Part shown: piece after piece, positions 1-7,163 of the stretch
How positions within the stretch are numbered: the stretch's first letter is position 1
How the letters are laid out: the number at the start of each line of letters is the position of its first letter
Source: CAYRGS01 sp964423875
GTDB lineage: Bacteria > UBA8248 > JACPRG01 > G963555815
Direction: 5' to 3'
Assembly (NCBI GenBank): GCA_964423875.1
Contig: CAYRGS010000100.1
Location: 1 to 13,888, forward strand
DNA: 13,888 bases
Notes under the pieces: model-generated
What the model saw: the letters and a program-made list of their open reading frames with translations, nothing else
What the model was told of the DNA's origin: nothing
The model's database searches: none
Program-made: the position numbers and the translations under genes

Positions 1-75
1 GTCCTCTACGCCCTGACGGCCAATTACAAGCAGGACAAGATCCACCTGCCCTTCATTAAGCGCAGGGTCGGGTAG
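1..75 (+). CDS. C-terminal fragment, probable DUF4159-family protein (5' end outside window)
   Basis: The first 24 codons read in frame to a TAG at 73-75 and give a peptide ending in LYALTANYKQDKIHLPFIKR. The 'YALT(A/G)NYK.D.(I/V)H.PFI' pattern resembles, from memory, the C-terminus of DUF4159 proteins, which often accompany MoxR ATPase, DUF58 and VWA membrane proteins. The next gene starts 5 bp downstream and is a large VWA protein, which fits such an operon. The family call rests on a short tail plus context, so it is tentative. That a coding sequence ends here is well supported by the continuous frame and tight spacing. Confidence 0.6.
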   Translation, partial: VLYALTANYKQDKIHLPFIKRRVG

Positions 76-80
76 AGCGG

Positions 81-2354
81 ATGATGGAATCGCTGGTTCG
101 CGAGACCTTTTACTTCGCCCGGACGCCCTCCCCGTGGTGGTTCGTCCCGCTCTGCCTGGGGGCCGCGGCGCTCATCATCCTGTACTGGCGGCGCGCGCGC
201 CCCCAGGCGGGGGTGGGCATGGGATTGCTGTTGACCGGGTTGCGGACGCTGCTCTTCGTCCTGCTTCTCGTCTACCTCTTTCAACCCACCCTGCTCCGGC
301 AGACTCTCCAGCAGATTCCACCGGAGGTGGCCGTCCTCGTGGACACCTCGGGCAGCATGGCGGCCAAAGAGGGCGGAGTGTCCAGGAGCGCGGCCATCGG
401 CCCCTTGGTGGCCGAAGAGGACGCGCCGTTGCGCCGGGCCCTCCTCTCGGCCGGAAAGGTCCGGTATTTCACCTTCGACCGGGAGGTGCGCCCCACCGGT
501 CTCGAGCCGCTGACCCGGGCGATCCAAACGAAAGGGACCGGGACGGACATCGCGGGGGCGTTGGCGGAGGTCCGTGAATCCAACCCGGGCCATCCACCCG
601 CGGCCATTGTCCTGCTGAGCGACGGGGCGGCCAACCTGGGTTCGGCCGATGCCGCGGAAGCGGCCCGGCGCGCCGGCGTGCCTGTCGTCGCGGTTGCCAT
701 GGGCGATCGGGGCTCCTTCCGGGATCTTCAGATCCTGGACCTGCGCGCCCCGGACCTCTCCTTCCTGCGTCACGAGAGCCGGGTCCGGTTCCGTCTCCGG
801 GCGCTCGGATTCAAGGGGAGGCGGGTGACGCTGGTCCTCAAGAGCGGCGGCCAAGTGGTGGCGACGCGCGCGGTCGACTTGGATCGCGATGTGTTCGACG
901 AGGGGCTGGCGTTCACCTTCCGGCCCAATGAGGTGGGGCTGTTCCGGCTGTCTGTGGAGGCGTTTTCCCAGTTGGGAGAGCACAGCCGGGCGAACAACAC
1001 GGTCGAGTTCTCCGTTCAGGTGCTTCGCGACAAGCTTCGCGTGCTCTACGTGAGCGGGCGGCCTTCCTGGAACTACAAGTTCTTCCGCCGGGCCCTGAAG
1101 CAGGACCCCGGGATCGACATGGTCTCGTTTGTGATCCTGCGCACGATCAACGATGACGTGAATATCCCGCAGAGCGAGCTCAGCCTGATCTCCTTTCCCA
1201 CCGAGCGCATCTTCACCCGGGAGCTTCACAATTTCGATCTCCTCATCTTCGACAATTTCTCCTTCCGGCCTTACTTTCCGTTCTACTACCTGGAGAACAT
1301 CGCCAAGTACGTGGATCGGGGGGGAGCCTTTCTGATGATCGGGGGTGAGTTTTCCTTCGGCTCGGGGGGGTACGGCGACTCGCCGGTGGAGCACATCCTT
1401 CCCGTAGAGATGAGGCTGCGCGGCGAGCGCTACGTGAACGGCCCCGTCCGGGCGGCGCTCACCGACGCGGGCAAGACCCATCCCATCACCCGGTTGAGCA
1501 CGGACCCGGCGGAGAACCTCAAGCTCTGGGACTCCCTGCCCCGGCTTCGCGGATACAACTCCGTGATTCGGGCGAGACCCGAGGCGACGGTCCTGGCCGT
1601 TCGCGGGGCCGGGGAGGGGGCCGGTCGCAGCCCGCTGGTCGCCGTCATGGAAGCGGGCAAGGGCCGGACAATGGCCATTCTGACCGGCTCGCTCTGGCGG
1701 TGGTACTTCGAGATGGTTGGACGGGGGCGCGGAAACCGGCCCTATCTCAATCTGGTGAAGCGGTCGGTGGACTGGCTCGTCCATTCGCCTTCATTGGATC
1801 GCGTCAGGCTCTCGAGCCTGCGAAGACAATACAAGGCCGGGGAGGACGCCGAAGTCCGTCTCCGGATCCTGGACGCCCGGTACCGGCCCGCGCCCGGGGC
1901 CGAGGTCACCGGGGCCGTGCTCGACCCCTACGGAAACCGGATTCCGGTGAGATTCACGCCCGATCGGGAACCCGGACTGTATCTGGCGCGGCCGAGACTC
2001 CCTACGCCGGGGCCCTACCGGATTCAGGCCGAGGCCCGCGTGGGGGGCCGCGTGCTGGGCCGGTCCGAGCTGCTCCTCGACGCCCAGACCTTCAACCTCG
2101 AGGAGGAGGACGCGGCACCGCGTCCGGACTTTCTCCGGCGGCTGGCGCGGGCCTCGGGGGGCCGATTTATCGAGGGGGGGGCTTTTGACGACCGAGCGGT
2201 TTCCGAAGTCGCGAATCTTTTAAAATCGCGCGCGCGGCTCAACCTGGTCGAAGAGCGGGAGCTCCCCCTCTGGAAGATCGAATACGCCTTTGTCGCCTTG
2301 GTCGTGCTTCTGGGGGTGGAGTGGTTCCTGAGAAGGAGGAGGGGGCTGGTGTGA
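81..2354 (+). CDS. Membrane-anchored VWA / glutamine amidotransferase-like protein (BatA/BatB-type cluster)
   Basis: 757 aa. The N-terminus has two hydrophobic segments (about residues 20-37 and 46-66). A von Willebrand A domain follows with a complete MIDAS metal site: D88-T-S90-G-S92, T155 in GTGTD, and D181 in LLSDGA. Residues ~320-560 match the class I glutamine amidotransferase-like fold seen in this family, with YVSGRPSWNYKFF, then IFDNF and a GG(A)FLMIGGEFSFGSGGY loop. I see no nucleophilic Cys there, so catalysis is unlikely. A beta-rich region follows, then a last TM segment (~730-750) ending in RRRR. Known relatives sit in MoxR/DUF58/VWA clusters implicated in envelope assembly or chaperone-like metal insertion; the substrate is unknown. 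The ATG at 81 has a second ATG right after it, and the Shine-Dalgarno is weak (gagcgg), consistent with coupling to the gene 5 bp upstream. Confidence 0.9.
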   Translation: MMESLVRETFYFARTPSPWWFVPLCLGAAALIILYWRRARPQAGVGMGLLLTGLRTLLFVLLLVYLFQPTLLRQTLQQIPPEVAVLVDTSGSMAAKEGGVSRSAAIGPLVAEEDAPLRRALLSAGKVRYFTFDREVRPTGLEPLTRAIQTKGTGTDIAGALAEVRESNPGHPPAAIVLLSDGAANLGSADAAEAARRAGVPVVAVAMGDRGSFRDLQILDLRAPDLSFLRHESRVRFRLRALGFKGRRVTLVLKSGGQVVATRAVDLDRDVFDEGLAFTFRPNEVGLFRLSVEAFSQLGEHSRANNTVEFSVQVLRDKLRVLYVSGRPSWNYKFFRRALKQDPGIDMVSFVILRTINDDVNIPQSELSLISFPTERIFTRELHNFDLLIFDNFSFRPYFPFYYLENIAKYVDRGGAFLMIGGEFSFGSGGYGDSPVEHILPVEMRLRGERYVNGPVRAALTDAGKTHPITRLSTDPAENLKLWDSLPRLRGYNSVIRARPEATVLAVRGAGEGAGRSPLVAVMEAGKGRTMAILTGSLWRWYFEMVGRGRGNRPYLNLVKRSVDWLVHSPSLDRVRLSSLRRQYKAGEDAEVRLRILDARYRPAPGAEVTGAVLDPYGNRIPVRFTPDREPGLYLARPRLPTPGPYRIQAEARVGGRVLGRSELLLDAQTFNLEEEDAAPRPDFLRRLARASGGRFIEGGAFDDRAVSEVANLLKSRARLNLVEERELPLWKIEYAFVALVVLLGVEWFLRRRRGLV
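2334..2345 (+). promoter_or_regulatory. Strong ribosome binding site for the GTG-started MBL gene
   Basis: The run aggaggaggggg lies inside the last codons of the VWA gene and precedes GTG 2351. It decides the start in favour of the GTG over the in-frame ATG at 2321. Confidence 0.7.
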
Positions 2355-3250
2355 GAGCGAAGGCAGCCTTCGCGGCGACGCTTTTCGCGGTGGTGGCGGC
2401 GTTCCAGCCGGCGGCCGATGGGGCCTGCCGGCCGCAGAGCTTGGTTTGGGACCTCTCCCGGCCGCTCATCCGCCGGGCCGCTTTCACGGGCGGATCGGGG
2501 CCCTCTCCGGTCCGGACCCGTTGGGAACGGCCGCTGCCCGGCATCGGCGCGGCCTCGGGCGGCGGTGTCACCATCGAGTGGTTCGGCCACAACTTCTTTC
2601 GGATGACGTCGAAGGCCGGCACGCGCATCGTCGCCGATCCCCTTGCGCCCGGCATGTACCCCACGCCCGCCGTCAGCGCCCACGCGGTCACCATCGGCCG
2701 GGAGCACCGAAACCACAACGCCGTGGAAATCATCCAGGGTGACCCGGTTATCCTGTGGGGATTGACCGAGTCCGGGATGGAGTGGCGGCCCGTCGTCACC
2801 CAAGTCCGCGAGGTCGAGATCCGGGGCATCCCCATCTACCAAATCAGCCCGAGCGGCGGACCCATGAAGGGGGCGGCGTTCACCTACGAGATCGGCGGGC
2901 TGTGCGTCGCCCATCTGGGAGACGCGGGCGGAAAGCTGACGACGCGGCAGCTCAGGGAGCTGGGCGTGGTGGACGTTTTGATGATCCCCATCGGGGGACG
3001 GTTCAGCATGGGTCCGGAGATGGCCCGGATCGTGCTTCGGCAGATCAAGCCCCGGGTCGCCATCCCGATGCATTACTGGAGCCGTGAAGACCTGTTGGGC
3101 GTCTTCCTGGAAGGGTTGCGTCATCGCCGCCACAACGGGTCCGTTATCCGCTTTACGCGGGAGACCCTTCCCCACGTGATGACCGTCGTTGTCCTGCGGC
3201 CTCCCGGCGGGGCGAACCGTCCGGTGTTCCCCGCTTTGCCGTTTCGGTGA
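2351..3250 (+). CDS. Secreted MBL-fold (UlaG-like) protein with degenerate metal site
   Basis: 299 aa from a GTG start. The GTG overlaps the preceding stop as GTGA (2351-2354), and AGGAGG at 2334-2339 sits about 11 bp upstream, so translational coupling is likely. The N-terminus looks like a signal peptide (RAK, then a hydrophobic run, then an AADGA cleavage-like stretch near residue 25). The body resembles UlaG-like metallo-beta-lactamase-fold hydrolases: VTIEWFGHNFF, ADPLAP, HLGDAG (H188, D191) and IPMHYW (H241). The usual H-x-H-x-D-H is here R117-E-H119-R-N121-H122, so the first His and the Asp are lost. The protein may be a reduced-metal enzyme or a non-catalytic partner of the VWA protein. 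An in-frame ATG at 2321 exists, but it lacks the ribosome site and would spoil the signal peptide. Fold confidence is good; function is unknown. Confidence 0.85.
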   Translation: MRAKAAFAATLFAVVAAFQPAADGACRPQSLVWDLSRPLIRRAAFTGGSGPSPVRTRWERPLPGIGAASGGGVTIEWFGHNFFRMTSKAGTRIVADPLAPGMYPTPAVSAHAVTIGREHRNHNAVEIIQGDPVILWGLTESGMEWRPVVTQVREVEIRGIPIYQISPSGGPMKGAAFTYEIGGLCVAHLGDAGGKLTTRQLRELGVVDVLMIPIGGRFSMGPEMARIVLRQIKPRVAIPMHYWSREDLLGVFLEGLRHRRHNGSVIRFTRETLPHVMTVVVLRPPGGANRPVFPALPFR

Positions 3251-3364
3251 ATCACGAGGGCGGGCCGCCGCCGGTCGTATCCAAAATGAGGCGTGCGTGC
3301 GGTGCGGCGGGCCACTAAAATGATTCCTGGTTTGTGTCAAACCCTATGCGAGAAGGAGGGCTCC

Positions 3365-3688
3365 ATGAAGCGTGTTGTGTATTCCCTGGCCGTGGTGGTC
3401 TTGATGGTCATGGCCACGGGGTGTCGGACGATTGGCCAAGACTTCGATCAGCAGGTCGTTACGCGAATCGAGAAGGGCAAGACGACCAAGGCCCAAATCC
3501 AGGACTGGCTCGGCGCTCCCTACGAAAAGGGCTTGCAGGAGGGGCTTGATCTCTGGACGTATACCTTCATCAAGGCCACCATTTCTGATGAAACCAAGAA
3601 AGATCTCTCGATCTGGTTCGAAAAGAGCGGCGTGGTGAGTACATTCACGTACACCACAAACTTCGCGCCCTGGCAGATCTCGAAATAA
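3365..3688 (+). CDS. Small BamE/SmpA-like lipoprotein
   Basis: 107 aa from ATG 3365, preceded by gaaggaggg at 3352-3360. The N-terminus MKR plus a hydrophobic stretch ends in M-A-T-G-C20, a lipoprotein signal peptidase II site. Residue +2 is Arg rather than Asp, so outer-membrane sorting is expected. The mature protein carries the BamE/SmpA-like pattern: IEKGKTTKAQIQDWLGAP (about 41-58), then a LDLWTYTF strand, an aromatic-rich sheet and a short tail. BamE is a lipoprotein of the beta-barrel assembly machine, but many small lipoproteins share this fold without being BamE, so I give no gene symbol. It sits alone, 114 bp after the MBL gene and 99 bp before the transporters. The same frame is open from 3293, but that extension lacks a ribosome site and would mask the signal peptide. 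Confidence 0.85.
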   Translation: MKRVVYSLAVVVLMVMATGCRTIGQDFDQQVVTRIEKGKTTKAQIQDWLGAPYEKGLQEGLDLWTYTFIKATISDETKKDLSIWFEKSGVVSTFTYTTNFAPWQISK

Positions 3689-3787
3689 CGGCCGGCGTCC
3701 GCCGTTGGGGTGCGCGGCTTCCGCACTTGAGCCGATGGTTGGGTCCGGCCGCGGAACGCGCTGCCGCGGTGGGGGAAACGGTCCTCT

Positions 3788-4651
3788 TTGTCTCCGATCT
3801 TGCTGGCTCTTGCGGCCACAATCCTCTTCTCGTCCACGTTTGTCTGGGCGCGGCGGGGGGTGCTCTACTGCGACATCCTCCTGGGAACCCTGATCGCGTC
3901 CTGGATCAATTTTTTGATCCTGACGGTGTGGGTGGCGGCGACGGCCCCGATGTCGGCTTTTGCCGACAAACGAATCCTCACGTTCTTCGGTCTCGGGCTT
4001 TTCGTGCCGTCCCTCTCAAGGCTCCTGCTCCTGGCGGCGGTGGAAAAGGTCAGCGCCTCCCGCACCTCCAGCCTGCGGGCGATGTCGCCTTTTCTCGCCT
4101 CGCTGATGGCCGTCCTGTTCCTGGGCGAGCGGCCGACGCTCTGGAACGTGATCGGGATGACCGTGATCATCGCGGGCGGGATGATCCTGTCCAAACCAGG
4201 GCGAAAGGAGCGGGTCTGGAGACGCAGGGACCTGATCTATCCGCTGGCGGGGACGGTTCTGCTCGGTTTCCGCGACGTGGTGATCCGGTATGGCGTGGCG
4301 GACCATCCGCATCCCGTCGTGGGCGCGTGGGTGATGCTCCTCGCGTCGGGCGTGGTCATCAGCGGGATCTGGTTGTGGCGGCGTCCGGGGGGAGAGGGCT
4401 TTCCGCCCCTGCGGGGTTGGATTTATTTCGGACTTGTGGGGGGGGTCCTGGGAATTGGCTTCGTGCTCTGGTTTTTCGCCTTCCAGACGGGCCGGGTCGT
4501 CACCTTGTCCCCCATTTCGGGGGCCACCCCCCTGTTCACCCTCCTGTTCAGCGCCATCTTCCTGCGGGACCTGGAAAGGCTGACCTGGCCCTTGGCGGCG
4601 GGGTGCCTGTGCATCGTGCTGGGAGGCGTCCTGGTGGCGCTCCGGATTTGA
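3788..4651 (+). CDS. EamA-family (DMT superfamily) transporter, first of a tandem pair
   Basis: 287 aa, read from TTG 3788. A purine-rich ggtgggggaaacg at about 3769-3779 is a plausible ribosome site, and the protein begins directly with the first membrane helix (SPILLALAATILFSS), as is normal for the family. About ten hydrophobic helices form two EamA repeats. The first ends with FLGERPTLWNVIGMTVIIAGG (~residues 114-136) and the second with a comparable FLRDLERLTWPLAAGCLCIVLGG stretch near the C-terminus. EamA proteins export or import small metabolites such as amino acids, drugs and nucleosides; the substrate cannot be read from sequence. A second EamA gene follows after 30 bp, probably in the same transcript. 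The TTG start is the least certain part. Confidence 0.9.
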   Translation: MSPILLALAATILFSSTFVWARRGVLYCDILLGTLIASWINFLILTVWVAATAPMSAFADKRILTFFGLGLFVPSLSRLLLLAAVEKVSASRTSSLRAMSPFLASLMAVLFLGERPTLWNVIGMTVIIAGGMILSKPGRKERVWRRRDLIYPLAGTVLLGFRDVVIRYGVADHPHPVVGAWVMLLASGVVISGIWLWRRPGGEGFPPLRGWIYFGLVGGVLGIGFVLWFFAFQTGRVVTLSPISGATPLFTLLFSAIFLRDLERLTWPLAAGCLCIVLGGVLVALRI

Positions 4652-4681
4652 GAAAGCCCGTCGCCCATTCAGGCGGCCCCC

Positions 4682-5632
4682 GTGTCGCGTAGCCCCGGGC
4701 GTCCGCCCGCCGCTTCGGGACCGACCCTGTACGGCGGTCTGTGGGTCGGCGTTGTCGCGGTCTCCGGCTCCGCTGTCTTCGTCAAGCTCTCCGATCTCTC
4801 GGCGGCCAACATTGCGGCCGGCCGGATGACGCTGGCCGTGCTCTTGATGGCCCCGTTCGCCCTGCGCCCGGCCTGGCGCGCGTGGAAGGATCTCGGCCGC
4901 AAAGAGGCCGCCCTTCTGGTCCTGGCCGGGGTCGGTTTGGGCGTCCATTTCGCTGTCTGGGTGGCCTCGCTCAAATACACCTCGGTGGCCAGCTCGGTCA
5001 TTCTGGTGACGACGAACCCTTTGTTCGTTTCGCTCGGATCCCGCTTTTTACTGAAAGAGCCGCTTTCCCGCGGCTTGATCGCCGGGATGGTCGTCGCCGG
5101 CGTGGGCGCGGCCTGTGTCGCGTGGACGGACGCCCGGGGCCCGGGGCATGGTTTGACCGGGGACCTCCTCGCCCTGGCCGGGGCGGTCATGTTCTCGGTT
5201 TATCTGTTGGCGGGAGCGCGCCTGAGAAAGACGCTCTCGACCGCCGCCTACACATTTCCCGTGTACGTCATTTGTGCCGGGTTTCTCCTGCTGTTGGCCG
5301 CGGTGCTGAATCCCGGAGGACTGTGGGAGCTCGGCCGGGCGAATGGCCGGGAGTGGACGCTTCTCCTGCTGATGGCGGTCGTTCCCACCCTGATCGGTCA
5401 TAACTGTCTGAATTGGGTCCTTGGGCGCCTCTCTTCTCCCGTCGTGGCGACGGCGATCCTGGGCGAGCCCGTCCTGGCGCCTGTCCTCGCGTATTTCTTT
5501 CTGGGGGAGGGAATCTCCGCCGGTCTGGCCGTAGGGGGTGGATTGATCCTGGCGGGGGTCTTCGTGGCCGTCGCCGGAGCGGCGTCGGGGTCGGTCGGGT
5601 TCGGTCTTGACCGGCGAATGGGCGGGGACTAA
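4682..5632 (+). CDS. EamA-family (DMT superfamily) transporter, second of the pair
   Basis: 316 aa from GTG 4682. About ten TM segments in two EamA repeats are visible. The first contains the family's typical AGRMTLAVLLMAPF and ASLKYTSVASSVILVTTNPLFVSLGSRFLLKEPLSRG stretches. The second contains TLIGHNCLNWVLGRLSSPVVA and ILGEPVLAPVLAYFFLGEGIS, a strong DMT signature. It is recognisably diverged from the gene 30 bp upstream, so this is an old paralogous pair or two unrelated members rather than a recent duplication. The Shine-Dalgarno is poor (gcggccccc), so translation may depend on coupling; the exact start within the first ~15 codons is uncertain. The hydrophilic tail after the last helix (SVGFGLDRRMGGD) is a small extra. 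The substrate is unknown. Confidence 0.9.
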   Translation: MSRSPGRPPAASGPTLYGGLWVGVVAVSGSAVFVKLSDLSAANIAAGRMTLAVLLMAPFALRPAWRAWKDLGRKEAALLVLAGVGLGVHFAVWVASLKYTSVASSVILVTTNPLFVSLGSRFLLKEPLSRGLIAGMVVAGVGAACVAWTDARGPGHGLTGDLLALAGAVMFSVYLLAGARLRKTLSTAAYTFPVYVICAGFLLLLAAVLNPGGLWELGRANGREWTLLLLMAVVPTLIGHNCLNWVLGRLSSPVVATAILGEPVLAPVLAYFFLGEGISAGLAVGGGLILAGVFVAVAGAASGSVGFGLDRRMGGD

Positions 5633-5636
5633 GGTT

Positions 5637-5642
5637 TATAAT
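5637..5642 (+). promoter_or_regulatory. Perfect TATAAT -10-like hexamer before the lipoprotein gene
   Basis: TATAAT sits 5 bp after the transporter stop and 24 bp before ATG 5666. No -35 is seen at 16-18 bp spacing; the nearest TTGACC (5607-5612) is 24 bp away. If used, the leader would be only about 15-20 nt, just long enough to hold the ribosome site aaagggga. In GC-rich DNA the hexamer is unlikely by chance, but this remains a weak promoter call. Confidence 0.3.
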
Positions 5643-5665
5643 GATGAGAAAGGGGATACGGAAAA

Positions 5666-6406
5666 ATGAACGGCGCCCGGGGAGGAGGCGAAAAATTTCG
5701 CTTCGCGGCCGGTTTGTTCATGGCCTTGTGTGTTGTGTCCTGTGCGGATCAGACCCGGGAGATTGTCGAGCCGATCTGGTCGTATCGAATGGAGAAGCCT
5801 CCCGCTCCCTGGGCGTCGGGCCGGGGGGAGTCCACGTTCGCCGAGATCGATTTGGGCGGGGACTTTTTCTTTCACAACCTCTACACGGGGGGCCTGATGG
5901 TGATTCGAGCCTTCCCGTTGAGTTTCCGCTACCGGCATTTCGAGCTGTCCGATCACGCGCGGCGGGTTTACCGGGCGGTCCTGGAAGGGTGGGGGAATGA
6001 CATGCGGGCAATCAAGGCCGGCCGGTTCCTCCCGCTGGAGCGGGCCTGGACGTTGAAAAAGGCAAACGGCCTGGAGCGGCTGGAGTTTCAGCTTCGCGGA
6101 GGGCTTTCCCGGCCTTTGATCGACGAGCAGGCCGAGAAGAAACGCATCGAAGACGAGGTGCTCTTCGGCACGTCGGAAGAACGATTCGGGCCGGAAACCC
6201 GCAAAGCGAAGCGTAAACGCATCGAGCGGGAGCAAAGCCGTACCCAGGTCACGAGAGGGGCGCGGGGGAAGTTCGTCCTCATCCTGAAGCGGGGCGGGAA
6301 TCTGGACATCTTGTATGAATTCGTCTTTCTTGACCATGAGCTGGCCTTCCACAACACGGTGAAGGCTTTCAACCGGATGGTGAAAAGCTTTCGGGTGTTT
6401 CAATGA
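5666..6406 (+). CDS. Lipoprotein of unknown function upstream of the two-component system
   Basis: 246 aa. ATG 5666 has aaagggga at 5649-5656. The N-terminus has Arg/Lys residues, a hydrophobic run FAAGLFMALC, and the lipobox V-V-S-C26 followed by Ala, so an outer-membrane lipoprotein is predicted. I do not recognise a family. The first half mixes aromatic and beta-rich stretches (WSYRMEKPPAPW, GGDFFFHNLYTGGLMVIRAF). The middle (~154-200) is strongly charged and probably helical (AEKKRIEDEV, RKAKRKRIEREQSR). The C-terminus (~205-246) is again mixed, with KGGNLDILYEFVFLDHELAFHNT-like strands and MVKSFRVF. The paired 'valid lipoprotein predicted to monitor fit' layout (strands plus MVKSF) loosely resembles small PsbP/DUF-type lipoproteins, but I would not assign it. 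It lies 57 bp ahead of the response regulator gene, so it may belong to the same operon or signalling circuit. Confidence 0.85.
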   Translation: MNGARGGGEKFRFAAGLFMALCVVSCADQTREIVEPIWSYRMEKPPAPWASGRGESTFAEIDLGGDFFFHNLYTGGLMVIRAFPLSFRYRHFELSDHARRVYRAVLEGWGNDMRAIKAGRFLPLERAWTLKKANGLERLEFQLRGGLSRPLIDEQAEKKRIEDEVLFGTSEERFGPETRKAKRKRIEREQSRTQVTRGARGKFVLILKRGGNLDILYEFVFLDHELAFHNTVKAFNRMVKSFRVFQ

Positions 6407-6423
6407 GACGGCCGGAGGACGGT

Positions 6424-6440
6424 GAGGGAAGCCCTCCTTT
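6424..6440 (+). other. Small hairpin between lipoprotein and response regulator genes
   Basis: GAGGG (6424-6428) and CCCTC (6432-6436) pair around a 3-nt loop, followed by CTTT. It is a short stem with a poor T-tract: at most a partial attenuator between the two genes, possibly chance in GC-rich DNA. Confidence 0.25.
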
Positions 6441-6463
6441 CGGGGAGTCCGTGAGGAAATCGT

Positions 6464-7141
6464 TTGCGCGTTCTGGTTGTTGAAGACGAGGCCAAGGTGG
6501 CTAGCTTTATCGCCCGCGGCTTGGGAGAAGCCGGGTACACGGTGGACGTGGCGAGCCAGGGGCCCGCGGCGCTCGAGGAGGCCACGGTCAACGATTACGA
6601 CCTGATCCTGCTCGACGTGATGCTGCCGGGCATCGATGGCTGGGAGGTCCTGTCCCGGTACCGGAAGGGCGGGGGGAATTCCCCGGTGATGATGCTCACG
6701 GCGCGGAACGCCGTGGAAGACAAGGTCCGCGGACTGGATTCCGGGGCGGACGATTACCTCACGAAACCGTTCGCCTTAACCGAGTTGCTCGCGCGCGTCC
6801 GGGTGCTGCTGAGGCGGGAGGACCGCAAGGCCCCCATTCTGAAGTGCGCCGATCTGGAGTTGAATCCGGCCAGCCGGGAGGTGCGGCGGGCGGAGAAGAA
6901 GATCAATCTCTCGGCGCGGGAATACGCCCTGCTGGAGTATTTCATGCGGCATCAGGACAGGATTCTCTCACGCTCGCTGGTCCTCGAACACGTCTGGGAT
7001 TATTCCTTCGACCCCGAGACGAACGTCGTGGACGTCTATGTCAGCTACCTGAGGAACAAGATTGACCGGGGTTTCGATCCCCCGCTGATCCATACGATGC
7101 GGGGCGTGGGCTATCGGTTCGGCCTTCCGGAAAAGGCTTGA
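6464..7141 (+). CDS. OmpR-family DNA-binding response regulator
   Basis: 225 aa from TTG 6464, with gtgagga at 6451-6457 about 6 bp upstream. The start gives the canonical MRVLVVEDE beginning. Receiver domain (1-115): acidic pocket E7/D8, phospho-acceptor D51 in LILLDVMLPG, T79 in MLTA, and K101 in LTKPF. C-terminal winged helix (~128-222): LSAREYALLEYFMRH, then SRSLVLEHVWDY and NVVDVYVSYLRNKID, ending with IHTMRGVGYRFG. This is the OmpR/PhoB class, closest in feel to the CusR/MprA type. It is expected to bind tandem direct repeats with about 10-11 bp spacing as a dimer, and such repeats are present upstream of htrA. The histidine kinase follows after 22 bp. The signal sensed is unknown. Confidence 0.96.
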   Translation: MRVLVVEDEAKVASFIARGLGEAGYTVDVASQGPAALEEATVNDYDLILLDVMLPGIDGWEVLSRYRKGGGNSPVMMLTARNAVEDKVRGLDSGADDYLTKPFALTELLARVRVLLRREDRKAPILKCADLELNPASREVRRAEKKINLSAREYALLEYFMRHQDRILSRSLVLEHVWDYSFDPETNVVDVYVSYLRNKIDRGFDPPLIHTMRGVGYRFGLPEKA

Positions 7142-7163
7142 CGAGGGCGCTGTTCAGGGATGG

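Noticed and set aside
24..1784. 586-codon minus-strand frame opposite the VWA gene
   Set aside because: Composition is charged and repetitive with no domain, and the plus strand encodes an unmistakable VWA protein.
3727..4692. 321-codon plus-strand frame overlapping the first EamA gene
   Set aside because: It is Gly/Pro/Arg-rich with no membrane helices; the alternative frame gives a clean ten-helix EamA protein.
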